Source: a virus. Taken from it: 23,741 nucleotides of DNA. The notes below the pieces were generated by a model, which was not told the DNA's origin, did not search any database, and saw nothing but the letters and a program-made list of their open reading frames with translations. Shown here piece by piece: positions 6,608 through 14,038 of this stretch (position 1 is its first letter; the number at the start of each line of letters is the position of its first letter). The stretch lies in the IMG/VR virus record IMGVR_UViG_3300035689_000090, positions 1 to 23,741 of that record. One strand, written 5' to 3'. A program made the translations under genes and the position numbers.

Positions 6608-8203
6608 ATGCTAGTATTACAAAGAGGTCAATTAGTTAAATTTAAATTTATATTTACCTCTAGAGGTTTACCGTACGATCCAACCTCAGTTGCAAGTCCA
6701 TCAGATTTGTATACAACAATCCTTAGAGGGGCAGATGGTTCTGGACCAGTAATAGATGGCCCATATTCATACTGGAGTCAAAACTCTACACCAAATACTG
6801 ACGCATACATTGAAAAATCAAACACATACGAATTTACATTTAATTATAGAATTCCCAGTACATTATTTAATGGTACATATACTGTATTAGCCAGAACTTC
6901 AGACTCAGCTTCACAACTTGTAGTTACATCTAATTTTGAAGTAAAAGGTGATCCAATTACTTTATCTCCAGTTATAGTTAACTCTGAAAAAAGTACTGTT
7001 ATAAATTATCAACCACGATATGCACAACTGTCAGCAGGAAATACGTCAACTATTTTATTAATCGGGCATGCAAATAATATAGAATTAAATGTACCAGTTG
7101 AAATAAAAACAGTTCAACAAGCGGTAGATCTTTTAGGCGCAGACTTAAAGTCTCCTCTACTAAGAGGCGTTTTTGACGCATACGCAGCAGGAGCTAGAGA
7201 TATAATGATTTGTGCGGCAGCCCCTATGTTAGAGTATGTCGAAAAATTTTATGAAAAAAATATTCCAACTACAATATTTGATCTACAAAATGCGACACCT
7301 TCTTCATATACTTTTTATGAAAAATATTATGAAAGATTAGAGGAAACATATTCAATAATTAAAGATCTTGATTTTGTAGATATAATTGTTCCCTTAGAAA
7401 CTTCAATACTAAAAACTAATGGTGTTGATTTTATTACACAATTAGCAGATTACTGCGCGGACTTTCATAATACAACAGGATATGTCCAGATGGGTATAAT
7501 TGGTTCTAGATCCGGTGGCGTCAATTCAGTGGATATTGACTTTTTAGAAGCAGATGAAATAATTACAGATAAGCTTACAGAGTACAATATAGACAATACT
7601 GTCCTATCAGACAATGGACGGTTTGTCATTCCAGTATATGGTGAAGGTGTCTTTCAACACTCACAAATAAATAGTTCCTATATATCAAATATGGCAGCAG
7701 CCTACGCTGGACTATTGGCTAGTAATCCATTAAACAGATCTCTAATAAGAGCTAGGGTGCCAGGATTAATGTCTTTATATGGTTCAGATTTATCTCAACA
7801 GGATTTTAGAAGATTAGAAAATATTGGGATCAATACAATATATCGTGGCAAAAAAACTAAAAGATCAATACCGTTTGAGGTATATCTAACAAATGATTAT
7901 ACAATGGCAAAGTCAAATAGCACACTCCAAAAAGCTGCACAAATGAGATTAGTAGGCTATGTGGTTAATATGGCTAAAGACTACGCGTATGAAAGTATAG
8001 GTAAGTTTGGTCATGATGTATTTATGGATAAACTTAATAAATTATTACGTTCAATGAAATCTGATAATATAATTTTGGATTTTTCACTTAATAGACAAGT
8101 AGCAGTTAATGATCCTGGAAAAATGTTTGTATACATAGAACTACTATCTGCGCTTGGACTTAAAAAAATCGATTTTAGAATAGCTGCAGGACCCGGTGCA
8201 TAA
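6608..8203 (+). CDS. Tail sheath-like protein 1 with N-terminal Ig-like domain
   Basis: This 531-residue protein starts at the ATG at 6608, just after the previous stop. An upstream in-frame TTG at 6584 would overlap that gene and lacks a ribosome site. Residues 1-113 look like an Ig-like domain. From about 135 the layout matches contractile tail sheaths: STILLIGHANN, then VQQAVDLLGADLKSPLLRGVFDAYAAGARDI, a middle segment with IIKDLDFVDIIVPL, and a C-terminal part with NRQVAVNDPGKMFVYIELL. It is one of two sheath-like genes here. It is longer than the other and separated from the tube genes. It might be a minor sheath at the neck end or a second sheath subunit. Of 22 arginines 18 are AGR codons. 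The stop overlaps the next start by one base. Confidence 0.7.
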   Translation: MLVLQRGQLVKFKFIFTSRGLPYDPTSVASPSDLYTTILRGADGSGPVIDGPYSYWSQNSTPNTDAYIEKSNTYEFTFNYRIPSTLFNGTYTVLARTSDSASQLVVTSNFEVKGDPITLSPVIVNSEKSTVINYQPRYAQLSAGNTSTILLIGHANNIELNVPVEIKTVQQAVDLLGADLKSPLLRGVFDAYAAGARDIMICAAAPMLEYVEKFYEKNIPTTIFDLQNATPSSYTFYEKYYERLEETYSIIKDLDFVDIIVPLETSILKTNGVDFITQLADYCADFHNTTGYVQMGIIGSRSGGVNSVDIDFLEADEIITDKLTEYNIDNTVLSDNGRFVIPVYGEGVFQHSQINSSYISNMAAAYAGLLASNPLNRSLIRARVPGLMSLYGSDLSQQDFRRLENIGINTIYRGKKTKRSIPFEVYLTNDYTMAKSNSTLQKAAQMRLVGYVVNMAKDYAYESIGKFGHDVFMDKLNKLLRSMKSDNIILDFSLNRQVAVNDPGKMFVYIELLSALGLKKIDFRIAAGPGA

Positions 8204-9012
8204 TGGTATATTATAATAGAGTTTTTCCAACTAGTTCAATTTCCTCAAGATGGGAAGGCGTTCCTGGTCAAGCACATTTGCAATCTCCAGGAATTAGATT
8301 AAATATTGGTGGAGTAGAAGAATTATATCCAGGTTCTCTAAACTATTTGCAATTTATATCTTTAGTTAAAAAAGTATGGGAAGAAAGTCATCCTTCTATT
8401 CCGGTTGTTCCAGTTGGGGTTAATTTAGATACATTCTCACAGCAGGTTAATGGAAAAGATATTACATCAATTATAGGATATGCATTAGAATTAAGAAAAA
8501 CTCATACAGTAGAACCTAAACCAAGAATGCGTCAAAACGTAGAAAATAATAGGTATACTATATATGGGCAAAAATATCAAAATATAGTCTCATTTTCTCC
8601 TATGATGAGAATTACCACTCTTCAGGGTAGCAATCCAGGAATTACATCCGACGACATGGATGCTGCAGTCATGTGTGATCAAATTACTGAAGCTTTTGAA
8701 GATTTTATGCTTGAGTACACACCAATATTTAAGGCAGCTGGAGCTTCCGAATTAGTCTACTCTAGGCGTTTAGCTGATTCTGAAATAAATCGAGATGGAT
8801 CAGATATTCATAAAAGAACTGTTACCTATATGTTAACTACAGAAAAAACCTTTGCAATTGAAAATGCGAGAATTAGTAGCATTTTAGTAGATATACGAAA
8901 TTGGATGGCTTATGAATCTGAGTACGTTAACTCTTTAGCTACTCCAAATTATGAAAATGTATCAGTAAACATTGTAGATTTAAGCAAAACAGCAACTCCA
9001 AATTCACAGTAA
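8203..9012 (+). CDS. Possible tail terminator or tail completion protein
   Basis: This 269-residue protein starts in the stop codon of the sheath-like gene (TAATG at 8201-8205). The N-terminal half is beta-rich. The second half contains FSPMMRITTLQ, then a helical stretch (AAVMCDQITEAFEDFMLEYT), FKAAGASELVYSRRLADSE and KRTVTYMLTTEKTFAI. This alternation of a long helix, a 'G-A-x-E-L-x-Y' turn and paired strands recalls tail terminator proteins that cap the tube and join tail to neck, and its place in the neck-to-tail region fits. The last ~30 residues are polar and probably disordered. The assignment is tentative; I do not recognise a specific family. Confidence 0.45.
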   Translation: MVYYNRVFPTSSISSRWEGVPGQAHLQSPGIRLNIGGVEELYPGSLNYLQFISLVKKVWEESHPSIPVVPVGVNLDTFSQQVNGKDITSIIGYALELRKTHTVEPKPRMRQNVENNRYTIYGQKYQNIVSFSPMMRITTLQGSNPGITSDDMDAAVMCDQITEAFEDFMLEYTPIFKAAGASELVYSRRLADSEINRDGSDIHKRTVTYMLTTEKTFAIENARISSILVDIRNWMAYESEYVNSLATPNYENVSVNIVDLSKTATPNSQ

Positions 9013-9032
9013 CTTATATATATTATTTTAAT

Positions 9033-9056
9033 CAACAAGTCTATCTAGTTGTTTTT
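9033..9056 (+). terminator. Weak terminator-like hairpin before main sheath gene
   Basis: CAACAAG at 9033-9039 can pair with CTAGTTG at 9045-9051 with one internal A-A mismatch. Five T residues follow, with a further T-run at 9062-9067. The stem is short and AT-rich, so termination would be weak. It marks a transcription break between the neck block and the sheath/tube block. Confidence 0.35.
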
Positions 9057-9064
9057 ATAACTTT

Positions 9065-9079
9065 TTTGTTACTATAAAT
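9065..9079 (+). promoter_or_regulatory. Candidate late promoter before main sheath gene
   Basis: TTTGTTACTATAAAT repeats the first eleven bases of the motif at 1541-1551 and runs into TATAAAT, which resembles the -10-like core of T4-type late promoters (TATAAATA). It lies 49 bases before the sheath ATG, in one of the few real gaps of the window. A promoter for an abundant protein is expected here, but the call rests on repetition and resemblance. Confidence 0.45.
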
Positions 9080-9128
9080 GAAGATTTAATTCTAAGATTT
9101 TCCATTTAGCCGGAGGTTAAAAGTCAAC

Positions 9129-10394
9129 ATGAGTATACCTGGAGTAACTACTAAAATTAGAGATCGATTCTATAGCGTAACAAGAAACGATACACCATCT
9201 GGTCCAAGAGTTGTCGCTATAGCTCGCCGTAGTACAGCTGATGGGACTGGTGGCATAGCAGATCTTGATGTCGTTAGAGCCTCAAATGAAGCTGATGTAA
9301 TATCAATTTTTGGAGAAGGCTCAGACGCACATAAAGCCTTTATTGAATTAATTATTGCGGGAGCAGAAAGAATATATTTAGTTCCACTACCAAGCAATAC
9401 AGCATTTAATCATACTACAGGCTCCTTAACAAGTGGTGGGATTAGTGTATTTCAAGAAGCGTTTGATGCAGCAGAGGCAGCACTTCCTGATATCATTATT
9501 CCTTGGGGCAGAGGTGGAAATGATAGTGACTGGGAGATTCCAACTGCTACACCATCAGATTCGGATGAGTTTGGATTCCACGCAGACAATAGCACTACAC
9601 TAACCTATAGCTGGACATATAAAGTTGCAAATGCCGTTAAGTCAATTTCTGAAAATAGCAATCCATGCATTGCCGTAATGGGAGTCAAGCCATACATTGC
9701 AGCCGCAGAAAAAATGACACCAGGTCAAGTAGCTGCGCATCTTGCTGTATCAGGCCTTGCCGATAGAGATGGTAGTGGCACATATGATAACGTAAATGAA
9801 ATTTACCAGAAGGAACTAGGACCATATGTTACTGTAGTTGCAACGGAACTTAAGCCGGTAAATTATACTAGTGGTGGCACTGATTTTGGTTATTCTAATG
9901 GCGCATCATTTTTAGCAGGAACATTAAGCAGACTTTCTTCATATAGCTCATTAGTTAATAAGCCAGTCTTTAATGTTCAATCACTAAGATACGCTCCAAC
10001 TAGAAGTCAGCAGTCGGCACTAGCTATAAAGGGCGTAAACACAGTGGTTCTTAACTTTAATAAGATCGCTGTATTTGGAGAAAGTTTAACATTCGCTCAG
10101 TCAACATCAGATTATACTCGTTTGTCAACTAAGAGAATTATAGACGAAGCAGTTATGCTCGTCAGACAAGTGTGTCAGAGTTTTGTTGGAGAACCATCAA
10201 GTATTCAAACAAGAAATTCGATGGAAACAGCAATTACTTCAGCACTAAGAGGAATGCAACTATTAGGAGCTATATTAGGCAGTGACTTCTCAGTATCATA
10301 TGTCCCTGCTCAAAATAAAGCGATTGTTGACCTCGTATTAACACCTGCCTTCGAGTTGAGAAATATCGAAGTACAGGTAGCTATCAACCTATAA
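9129..10394 (+). CDS. Tail sheath protein (main)
   Basis: This 421-residue protein would form the contractile sheath around the tail tube. The N-terminus (MSIPGVTTKIRDRFYSV) and the early GPRVVAIARRS, EADVISIFGEGSDAHKAFIELIIAGAERIYLVPL pattern are typical of sheath proteins. The C-terminal part has AITSALRGMQLLGAI and ends KAIVDLVLTPAFELRNIEV, like the conserved sheath C-terminus that joins neighbouring subunits. GGAGGT at 9112-9117 is the ribosome site, eleven bases upstream, and its own promoter-like motif lies at 9065. The tube-like gene follows 25 bases downstream, the usual sheath-tube order. Codon use is less AT-biased than in sheath-like protein 1, which fits higher expression. Confidence 0.85.
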   Translation: MSIPGVTTKIRDRFYSVTRNDTPSGPRVVAIARRSTADGTGGIADLDVVRASNEADVISIFGEGSDAHKAFIELIIAGAERIYLVPLPSNTAFNHTTGSLTSGGISVFQEAFDAAEAALPDIIIPWGRGGNDSDWEIPTATPSDSDEFGFHADNSTTLTYSWTYKVANAVKSISENSNPCIAVMGVKPYIAAAEKMTPGQVAAHLAVSGLADRDGSGTYDNVNEIYQKELGPYVTVVATELKPVNYTSGGTDFGYSNGASFLAGTLSRLSSYSSLVNKPVFNVQSLRYAPTRSQQSALAIKGVNTVVLNFNKIAVFGESLTFAQSTSDYTRLSTKRIIDEAVMLVRQVCQSFVGEPSSIQTRNSMETAITSALRGMQLLGAILGSDFSVSYVPAQNKAIVDLVLTPAFELRNIEVQVAINL

Positions 10395-10419
10395 AATTAC
10401 CGAATGGAGGGTAACCTAG

Positions 10420-11121
10420 ATGGCATTAGAAGATAACTATAACGATTATTCACCCACTAGTTCGTCTAAATATTTACAAACATATACCACATTTTCTGGA
10501 GCAGATATTGTTGCTACGTTTGGCGGTATAGAAATTGGCGCACTATCAGGAATTACATTCTCTGTAACTAGAGAAAAAGCTCCCATTTATACAATGGGAT
10601 CCCCTAATCCTCGTTCTTTTTCTAGAGGAAAAAGAGGTATTGCTGGATCATTAATATTTACAGTTTTTGATCGTCCAGCTCTATATACAATGTTGGACAA
10701 AAATAGAAATAATTCAAACGTTGTTCAGCAACAATTCTTCACAAGAGCCCACAACGCACTACCCGGTGATACAGCCTATAAAAACCGCGGAATTGCAGAT
10801 GTAAATGATCAGGGTTCAAGTGTTGTAAAGAAGGTCCCATACTACGCTGACCAAATCCCCCCATTTGATATTACAATTACATTTGTAAACGAATATGGTC
10901 AAGCAGCTGTAAGATCAATTTATGGCGTTGAACTCTTAAATGAAGGATCTGGCGCATCAATGGACGATATTGTCATAGAAGAAACAATGACCTATGTTGC
11001 TCGTGAACTTGGTCCCATGTATTCAATAAAGACAGATCCATTGATCGATAACGATGATCCTACAATGTCTGATTTCGTAAGAAATATTAAGAATCTTAAT
11101 ACAGACATTATCAGACCATAA
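10420..11121 (+). CDS. Tail tube protein (paralogue 1)
   Basis: This 233-residue protein directly follows the sheath gene, the usual place for the tube subunit. Motifs shared with the next gene are FSGADIVATF (25-34), REKAPIYTMG (51-60), GIAGSLIFTVF (73-83), PPFDITITFVNEYGQ (147-161) and DDIVIEETMTYVARE (182-196). These look like strands of a tube beta-sandwich with a conserved turn. Both this protein and its paralogue end in Arg-Pro. GGAGGGT at 10406-10412 is a strong ribosome site. A 13-bp hairpin downstream separates it from its paralogue, which would let this one be made in larger amounts. It is probably the main tube subunit. Confidence 0.75.
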   Translation: MALEDNYNDYSPTSSSKYLQTYTTFSGADIVATFGGIEIGALSGITFSVTREKAPIYTMGSPNPRSFSRGKRGIAGSLIFTVFDRPALYTMLDKNRNNSNVVQQQFFTRAHNALPGDTAYKNRGIADVNDQGSSVVKKVPYYADQIPPFDITITFVNEYGQAAVRSIYGVELLNEGSGASMDDIVIEETMTYVARELGPMYSIKTDPLIDNDDPTMSDFVRNIKNLNTDIIRP

Positions 11122-11140
11122 TTTATAAAATTATCTGCAA

Positions 11141-11181
11141 TATAGGCACGGGCATTAATTAGCTCGTGCCTATATTTATTT
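11141..11181 (+). terminator. Hairpin with T-rich tail between tube paralogues
   Basis: TATAGGCACGGGC at 11141-11153 pairs with GCTCGTGCCTATA at 11162-11174: 13 pairs including one G-U, with the 8-base loop ATTAATTA, followed by TTTATTT. It lies directly upstream of the AAGGAG ribosome site at 11182 of the second tube-like gene. It probably acts as a partial terminator or an mRNA-stabilising end for the first tube gene. Confidence 0.75.
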
Positions 11182-11191
11182 AAGGAGCAAT

Positions 11192-11962
11192 ATGTCAACA
11201 GTATATAATACATTTAATGAGGCGAATGCGCAGACAACAAATGCAACAACTGACGCTCCAAATAAAGTTAATTATGATCAAAACTATACTCTTCAAAATA
11301 TTTCATTTAGCGGAGCAGATGCAGTAGCTACATTGATTGTTCCCATTATTGGTCCAGATAATAAGCCAGTTGGTTCAGACATTATTGAACTTGGTGAACT
11401 ACAAACAATATCATATTCTATACATAGAGAAAATTCTCCAGTTAGAACACTGGGTCATGTTAATACAAGAGGCTTTGTTAAAGGTGCTAGAACAATAGCT
11501 GGAAGCCTTATTTTTGCAGTATTTAATGAATACGCATTTTATAGACTTAGTCAATATAGACAAATGTTATACCGTGGCAATGGTTTCTTCGCACCTTTAG
11601 CAGATATGTTGCCACCATTTGATATAATTATTACATTAGTTAACGAATATGGCCAGTACGCTAAGATGAAAATATTTGGAGTAACAATTATAGACGAAGG
11701 TCAAACATTATCTATAGATGACCTATTTATAGAGCAAACATATACATTTATGGCTAGAGGCATACAGCCATTAATTAAGATGAGTAAAGAGCAAGATCCA
11801 AATTCAACCACAAGCGCAGAAGTGTCGGCAAGAAATATCCAGATATCACAGAATGTATTTGGTGACGTGGTTACTAGTCAGTACGCCCAGCTACTAGATG
11901 AATATTACGATGAAGCACTAGATGCAAGCATCAATCCAACAGAAACTATAGCGAGGCCTTAA
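11192..11962 (+). CDS. Tail tube-like protein (paralogue 2)
   Basis: This 256-residue protein is clearly related to the preceding one: FSGADAVATL (39-48), HRENSPVRTLG (78-88), TIAGSLIFAVF (101-111), PPFDIIITLVNEYGQ (141-155) and DDLFIEQTYTFMARG (176-190). It has a longer polar N-terminus and a C-terminal extension of about 60 residues with YDEALDASINP, ending in ARP. Such a variant could be a tube-end subunit, for example a tube initiator or a link between tube and baseplate, or a second tube subunit. AAGGAG at 11182-11187 is the ribosome site; the hairpin just upstream may limit its expression. The gene for a third relative starts three bases after its stop codon. Confidence 0.7.
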   Translation: MSTVYNTFNEANAQTTNATTDAPNKVNYDQNYTLQNISFSGADAVATLIVPIIGPDNKPVGSDIIELGELQTISYSIHRENSPVRTLGHVNTRGFVKGARTIAGSLIFAVFNEYAFYRLSQYRQMLYRGNGFFAPLADMLPPFDIIITLVNEYGQYAKMKIFGVTIIDEGQTLSIDDLFIEQTYTFMARGIQPLIKMSKEQDPNSTTSAEVSARNIQISQNVFGDVVTSQYAQLLDEYYDEALDASINPTETIARP

Positions 11963-11964
11963 AT

Positions 11965-13446
11965 ATGACTTCACAAAGAAGACCATTATTATTTGATCCA
12001 CTTTCCGACAGAGATTCTAATATAGATAGAATATGGGCCGGTCAATCTTCTGATTCTAGTAAAAATTTTAGTAATTATTATGACTATTATTTTAGCGGTG
12101 AAGATATAAAAGTTTATATAGATGGTCTTTTTGGCGCAGAAAATGAACTAGATATAGCCACATTTGCATACTCCATAAGGCAAGAAAAGCAACCGTTATA
12201 TGGATTTTGGTCATATAACTACGATAATGTGATGTTGGGCACAAGAATAATCAGCGGTGAAATTACATTATTCACTAGATACCCAAGAAGAATGACTGAT
12301 CTATTAGAACAGGCAGCTACAGCTAGAGCAACACTTCCAGCTGAAAGAGCTCCTCAAAATATGATAGTGTCAAACTTGTATTCAAATAATGGACAAATTT
12401 TGGGTTCAACTCAAGATGAAAGAAATATACAAAAATATTGGGCCTATAGTCAATTAGATAGAATAACTTCAGATCCAGCAATGTCTGAAGCTAGCAATAA
12501 AAGTATCTTTAGCGCACATCCACCATTTAATTTTGTTATTCTTTATGGTATAGAAGAAGTTTCTTCTAGTCCATTTCCTACACCTTCTCCAGACACCGGT
12601 GCAACTGATAATGTAAATCTAAAAATAGAAAATAACTTAGACAGAATGATGTATACAGACATTAATCAAAGGACAATGAAAGCCGACGCCGCATCATCTC
12701 CGATGAAAATCATACTACAAGAAGTTCAATTAATGAATATGTCTACCGTATATACTCCTGGTGGTCAGCCAGTCGCAGAGAGTTATCAATTTATAGCTAG
12801 AGATTATTACTTCACACAAGCTGATCTTAGCTTTATTAAGAGACTATCTACATCTGTAACATCAGACGAAACTGTAGCAGAACCAACTAACCCAAATCCA
12901 ATTCCAGAAGAAACGATAACAGGAGGAAATGGATCAAATACACCTGGCCCAGATATCGGTGGATCATATGGGTATCCTGGTTATGAATTAACTTTTGGAA
13001 CACCGCAAAATGCATACATTGGAATAATTCAAGAAAAATTAGGTATTTATCCAATTAATGGAAGATTTAGCGGTGAACTAGCTGAAGCTGTTGCTGAATT
13101 CCAACTTTCAGTAGGAATAACTCCAGCTAATGGAATAGTCAATAGGCAAACATATGAATCTATACTTAATATATTTGAACCTGGAGTTCCAGATACACTG
13201 ACCTTAGTTTGGCCTGGCCCAATTCAATATGGGTATGAAAGTGAATACGTAAAGTGGATTCAAAGAAAACTAGGCTTTAAGCCTAGTGGACCTCCTGACA
13301 GCGATCCAGCAATTGGAATTGCAGAATTTGGAACGTTTGGTTCAGTAACCTTAGAGGCTGTTATTAATTTTCAGGCTGCAAATGGAATATCACCAGCCAA
13401 TGGCATTGTAGATGCTCAAACGTGGCAACTAATTTTTTCTATTTAG
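11965..13446 (+). CDS. Tube-like protein with two C-terminal peptidoglycan-binding domains
   Basis: In this 493-residue protein, residues 41-290 resemble the two tube-like proteins upstream in a more divergent form: YYFSGEDIKV (41-50), RQEKQPLYGFW (72-82), TRIISGEITLF (93-103), HPPFNFVILYG (185-195) and ESYQFIARDY (272-281). A Pro/Asn/Thr-rich linker spans about 300-336. Two peptidoglycan-binding repeats follow (338-402 and 415-492), each with a 'IQ.KLG', a helix ending in FQ, and 'GI.PANGIV..QT'. The protein is probably a tube-end, baseplate hub or tail-tip component that touches the cell wall on injection. No catalytic cell-wall domain is present. GAGG at 11953-11956 is the likely ribosome site. 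Confidence 0.7.
   Translation: MTSQRRPLLFDPLSDRDSNIDRIWAGQSSDSSKNFSNYYDYYFSGEDIKVYIDGLFGAENELDIATFAYSIRQEKQPLYGFWSYNYDNVMLGTRIISGEITLFTRYPRRMTDLLEQAATARATLPAERAPQNMIVSNLYSNNGQILGSTQDERNIQKYWAYSQLDRITSDPAMSEASNKSIFSAHPPFNFVILYGIEEVSSSPFPTPSPDTGATDNVNLKIENNLDRMMYTDINQRTMKADAASSPMKIILQEVQLMNMSTVYTPGGQPVAESYQFIARDYYFTQADLSFIKRLSTSVTSDETVAEPTNPNPIPEETITGGNGSNTPGPDIGGSYGYPGYELTFGTPQNAYIGIIQEKLGIYPINGRFSGELAEAVAEFQLSVGITPANGIVNRQTYESILNIFEPGVPDTLTLVWPGPIQYGYESEYVKWIQRKLGFKPSGPPDSDPAIGIAEFGTFGSVTLEAVINFQAANGISPANGIVDAQTWQLIFSI
12976..13440 (+). repeat. Tandem peptidoglycan-binding domain repeats
   Basis: Two copies of a ~65-75 residue module follow one another. Copy 1 has IIQEKLGIYPINGRFSG, AVAEFQLSVGI and PANGIVNRQTY. 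Copy 2 has WIQRKLGFKP, FGTFGSVTLEAV, INFQAANGIS and PANGIVDAQTW. The FQ, PANGIV and QT spacing is that of the peptidoglycan-binding 1 family. The DNA of the copies has diverged, so the duplication is not recent. Confidence 0.75.
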
Positions 13447-13473
13447 TTATTTGTAGAAATGTTTTCAGTATTA

Positions 13474-13482
13474 TGGTATAAT
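13474..13482 (+). promoter_or_regulatory. Extended -10 promoter before the chaperone genes
   Basis: TGGTATAAT is a match to an extended -10 element (TG-n-TATAAT) of the host housekeeping sigma factor. No good -35 lies 17 bases upstream (TAGAAA at 13454-13459), which an extended -10 can tolerate. It lies 28 bases before the ATG, in a 64-base gap after the tube cluster, with AAGGAG at 13497-13502 as ribosome site. Confidence 0.5.
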
Positions 13483-13510
13483 GAGATATTAAAAATAAGG
13501 AGATTAAATA

Positions 13511-14035
13511 ATGTCAAATGAAAGAAAAGTAGTAATTAAAAGTGAATCACAAGATATTGATTCTTTAGAAGATATTGTCACTATAGAAATGTCAGATGAT
13601 CCAGATGATGTAGATATTTTAGAATTTAATAATTCATTATCAGATGAAGAATATAAATCAGTAGAAGATCTTGAGGATTCAGAACACATTTGGGAAGGTG
13701 GACCTACAGCTGGCCAAATTAAAGAGTGGAAAGAACAATATGGTGAAGTTTACGTAACATCAATTACCTACGATAAGCATATTGTGTGGCGCGTATTAAA
13801 TAGAGTTGAGTATAAGCATATTGTTAAGAAAATGGAGCAGCTTATGCAGTCAGGGCAGTTATCTTCCGCTGAGGCTAATATGTGGAATGAAGAGACAATT
13901 TCTGAAATGTGTATTCTATTCCCAGTCTATGACAGAAAACAGGCAACAGGTATGATGGCCGGAGTCCCATCCCTCATCGCTCAAGAAGTACTTGAAGCGT
14001 CTGGATTTGTTGCCCTAGAGGTTAGACAGCTCTAA
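13511..14035 (+). CDS. Tail assembly chaperone 1
   Basis: This 174-residue protein has an acidic, probably disordered first ~62 residues (many Asp/Glu), then a domain with GPTAGQIKEWKEQYGEVYV (64-82), RVLNRVEYKHI (94-104), EMCILFPVYD (132-141) and AGVPSLIAQEVLEASGF (150-166). The following gene has the same plan. Tail assembly chaperones of myoviruses sit between tube and tape-measure genes as pairs and coat the tape measure before the tube polymerises. The order tube, two chaperones, giant gene fits this. It ends with two stop codons in a row and shares its frame with the second chaperone, so the usual frameshift fusion is not evident. Confidence 0.65.
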   Translation: MSNERKVVIKSESQDIDSLEDIVTIEMSDDPDDVDILEFNNSLSDEEYKSVEDLEDSEHIWEGGPTAGQIKEWKEQYGEVYVTSITYDKHIVWRVLNRVEYKHIVKKMEQLMQSGQLSSAEANMWNEETISEMCILFPVYDRKQATGMMAGVPSLIAQEVLEASGFVALEVRQL

Positions 14036-14038
14036 TAA

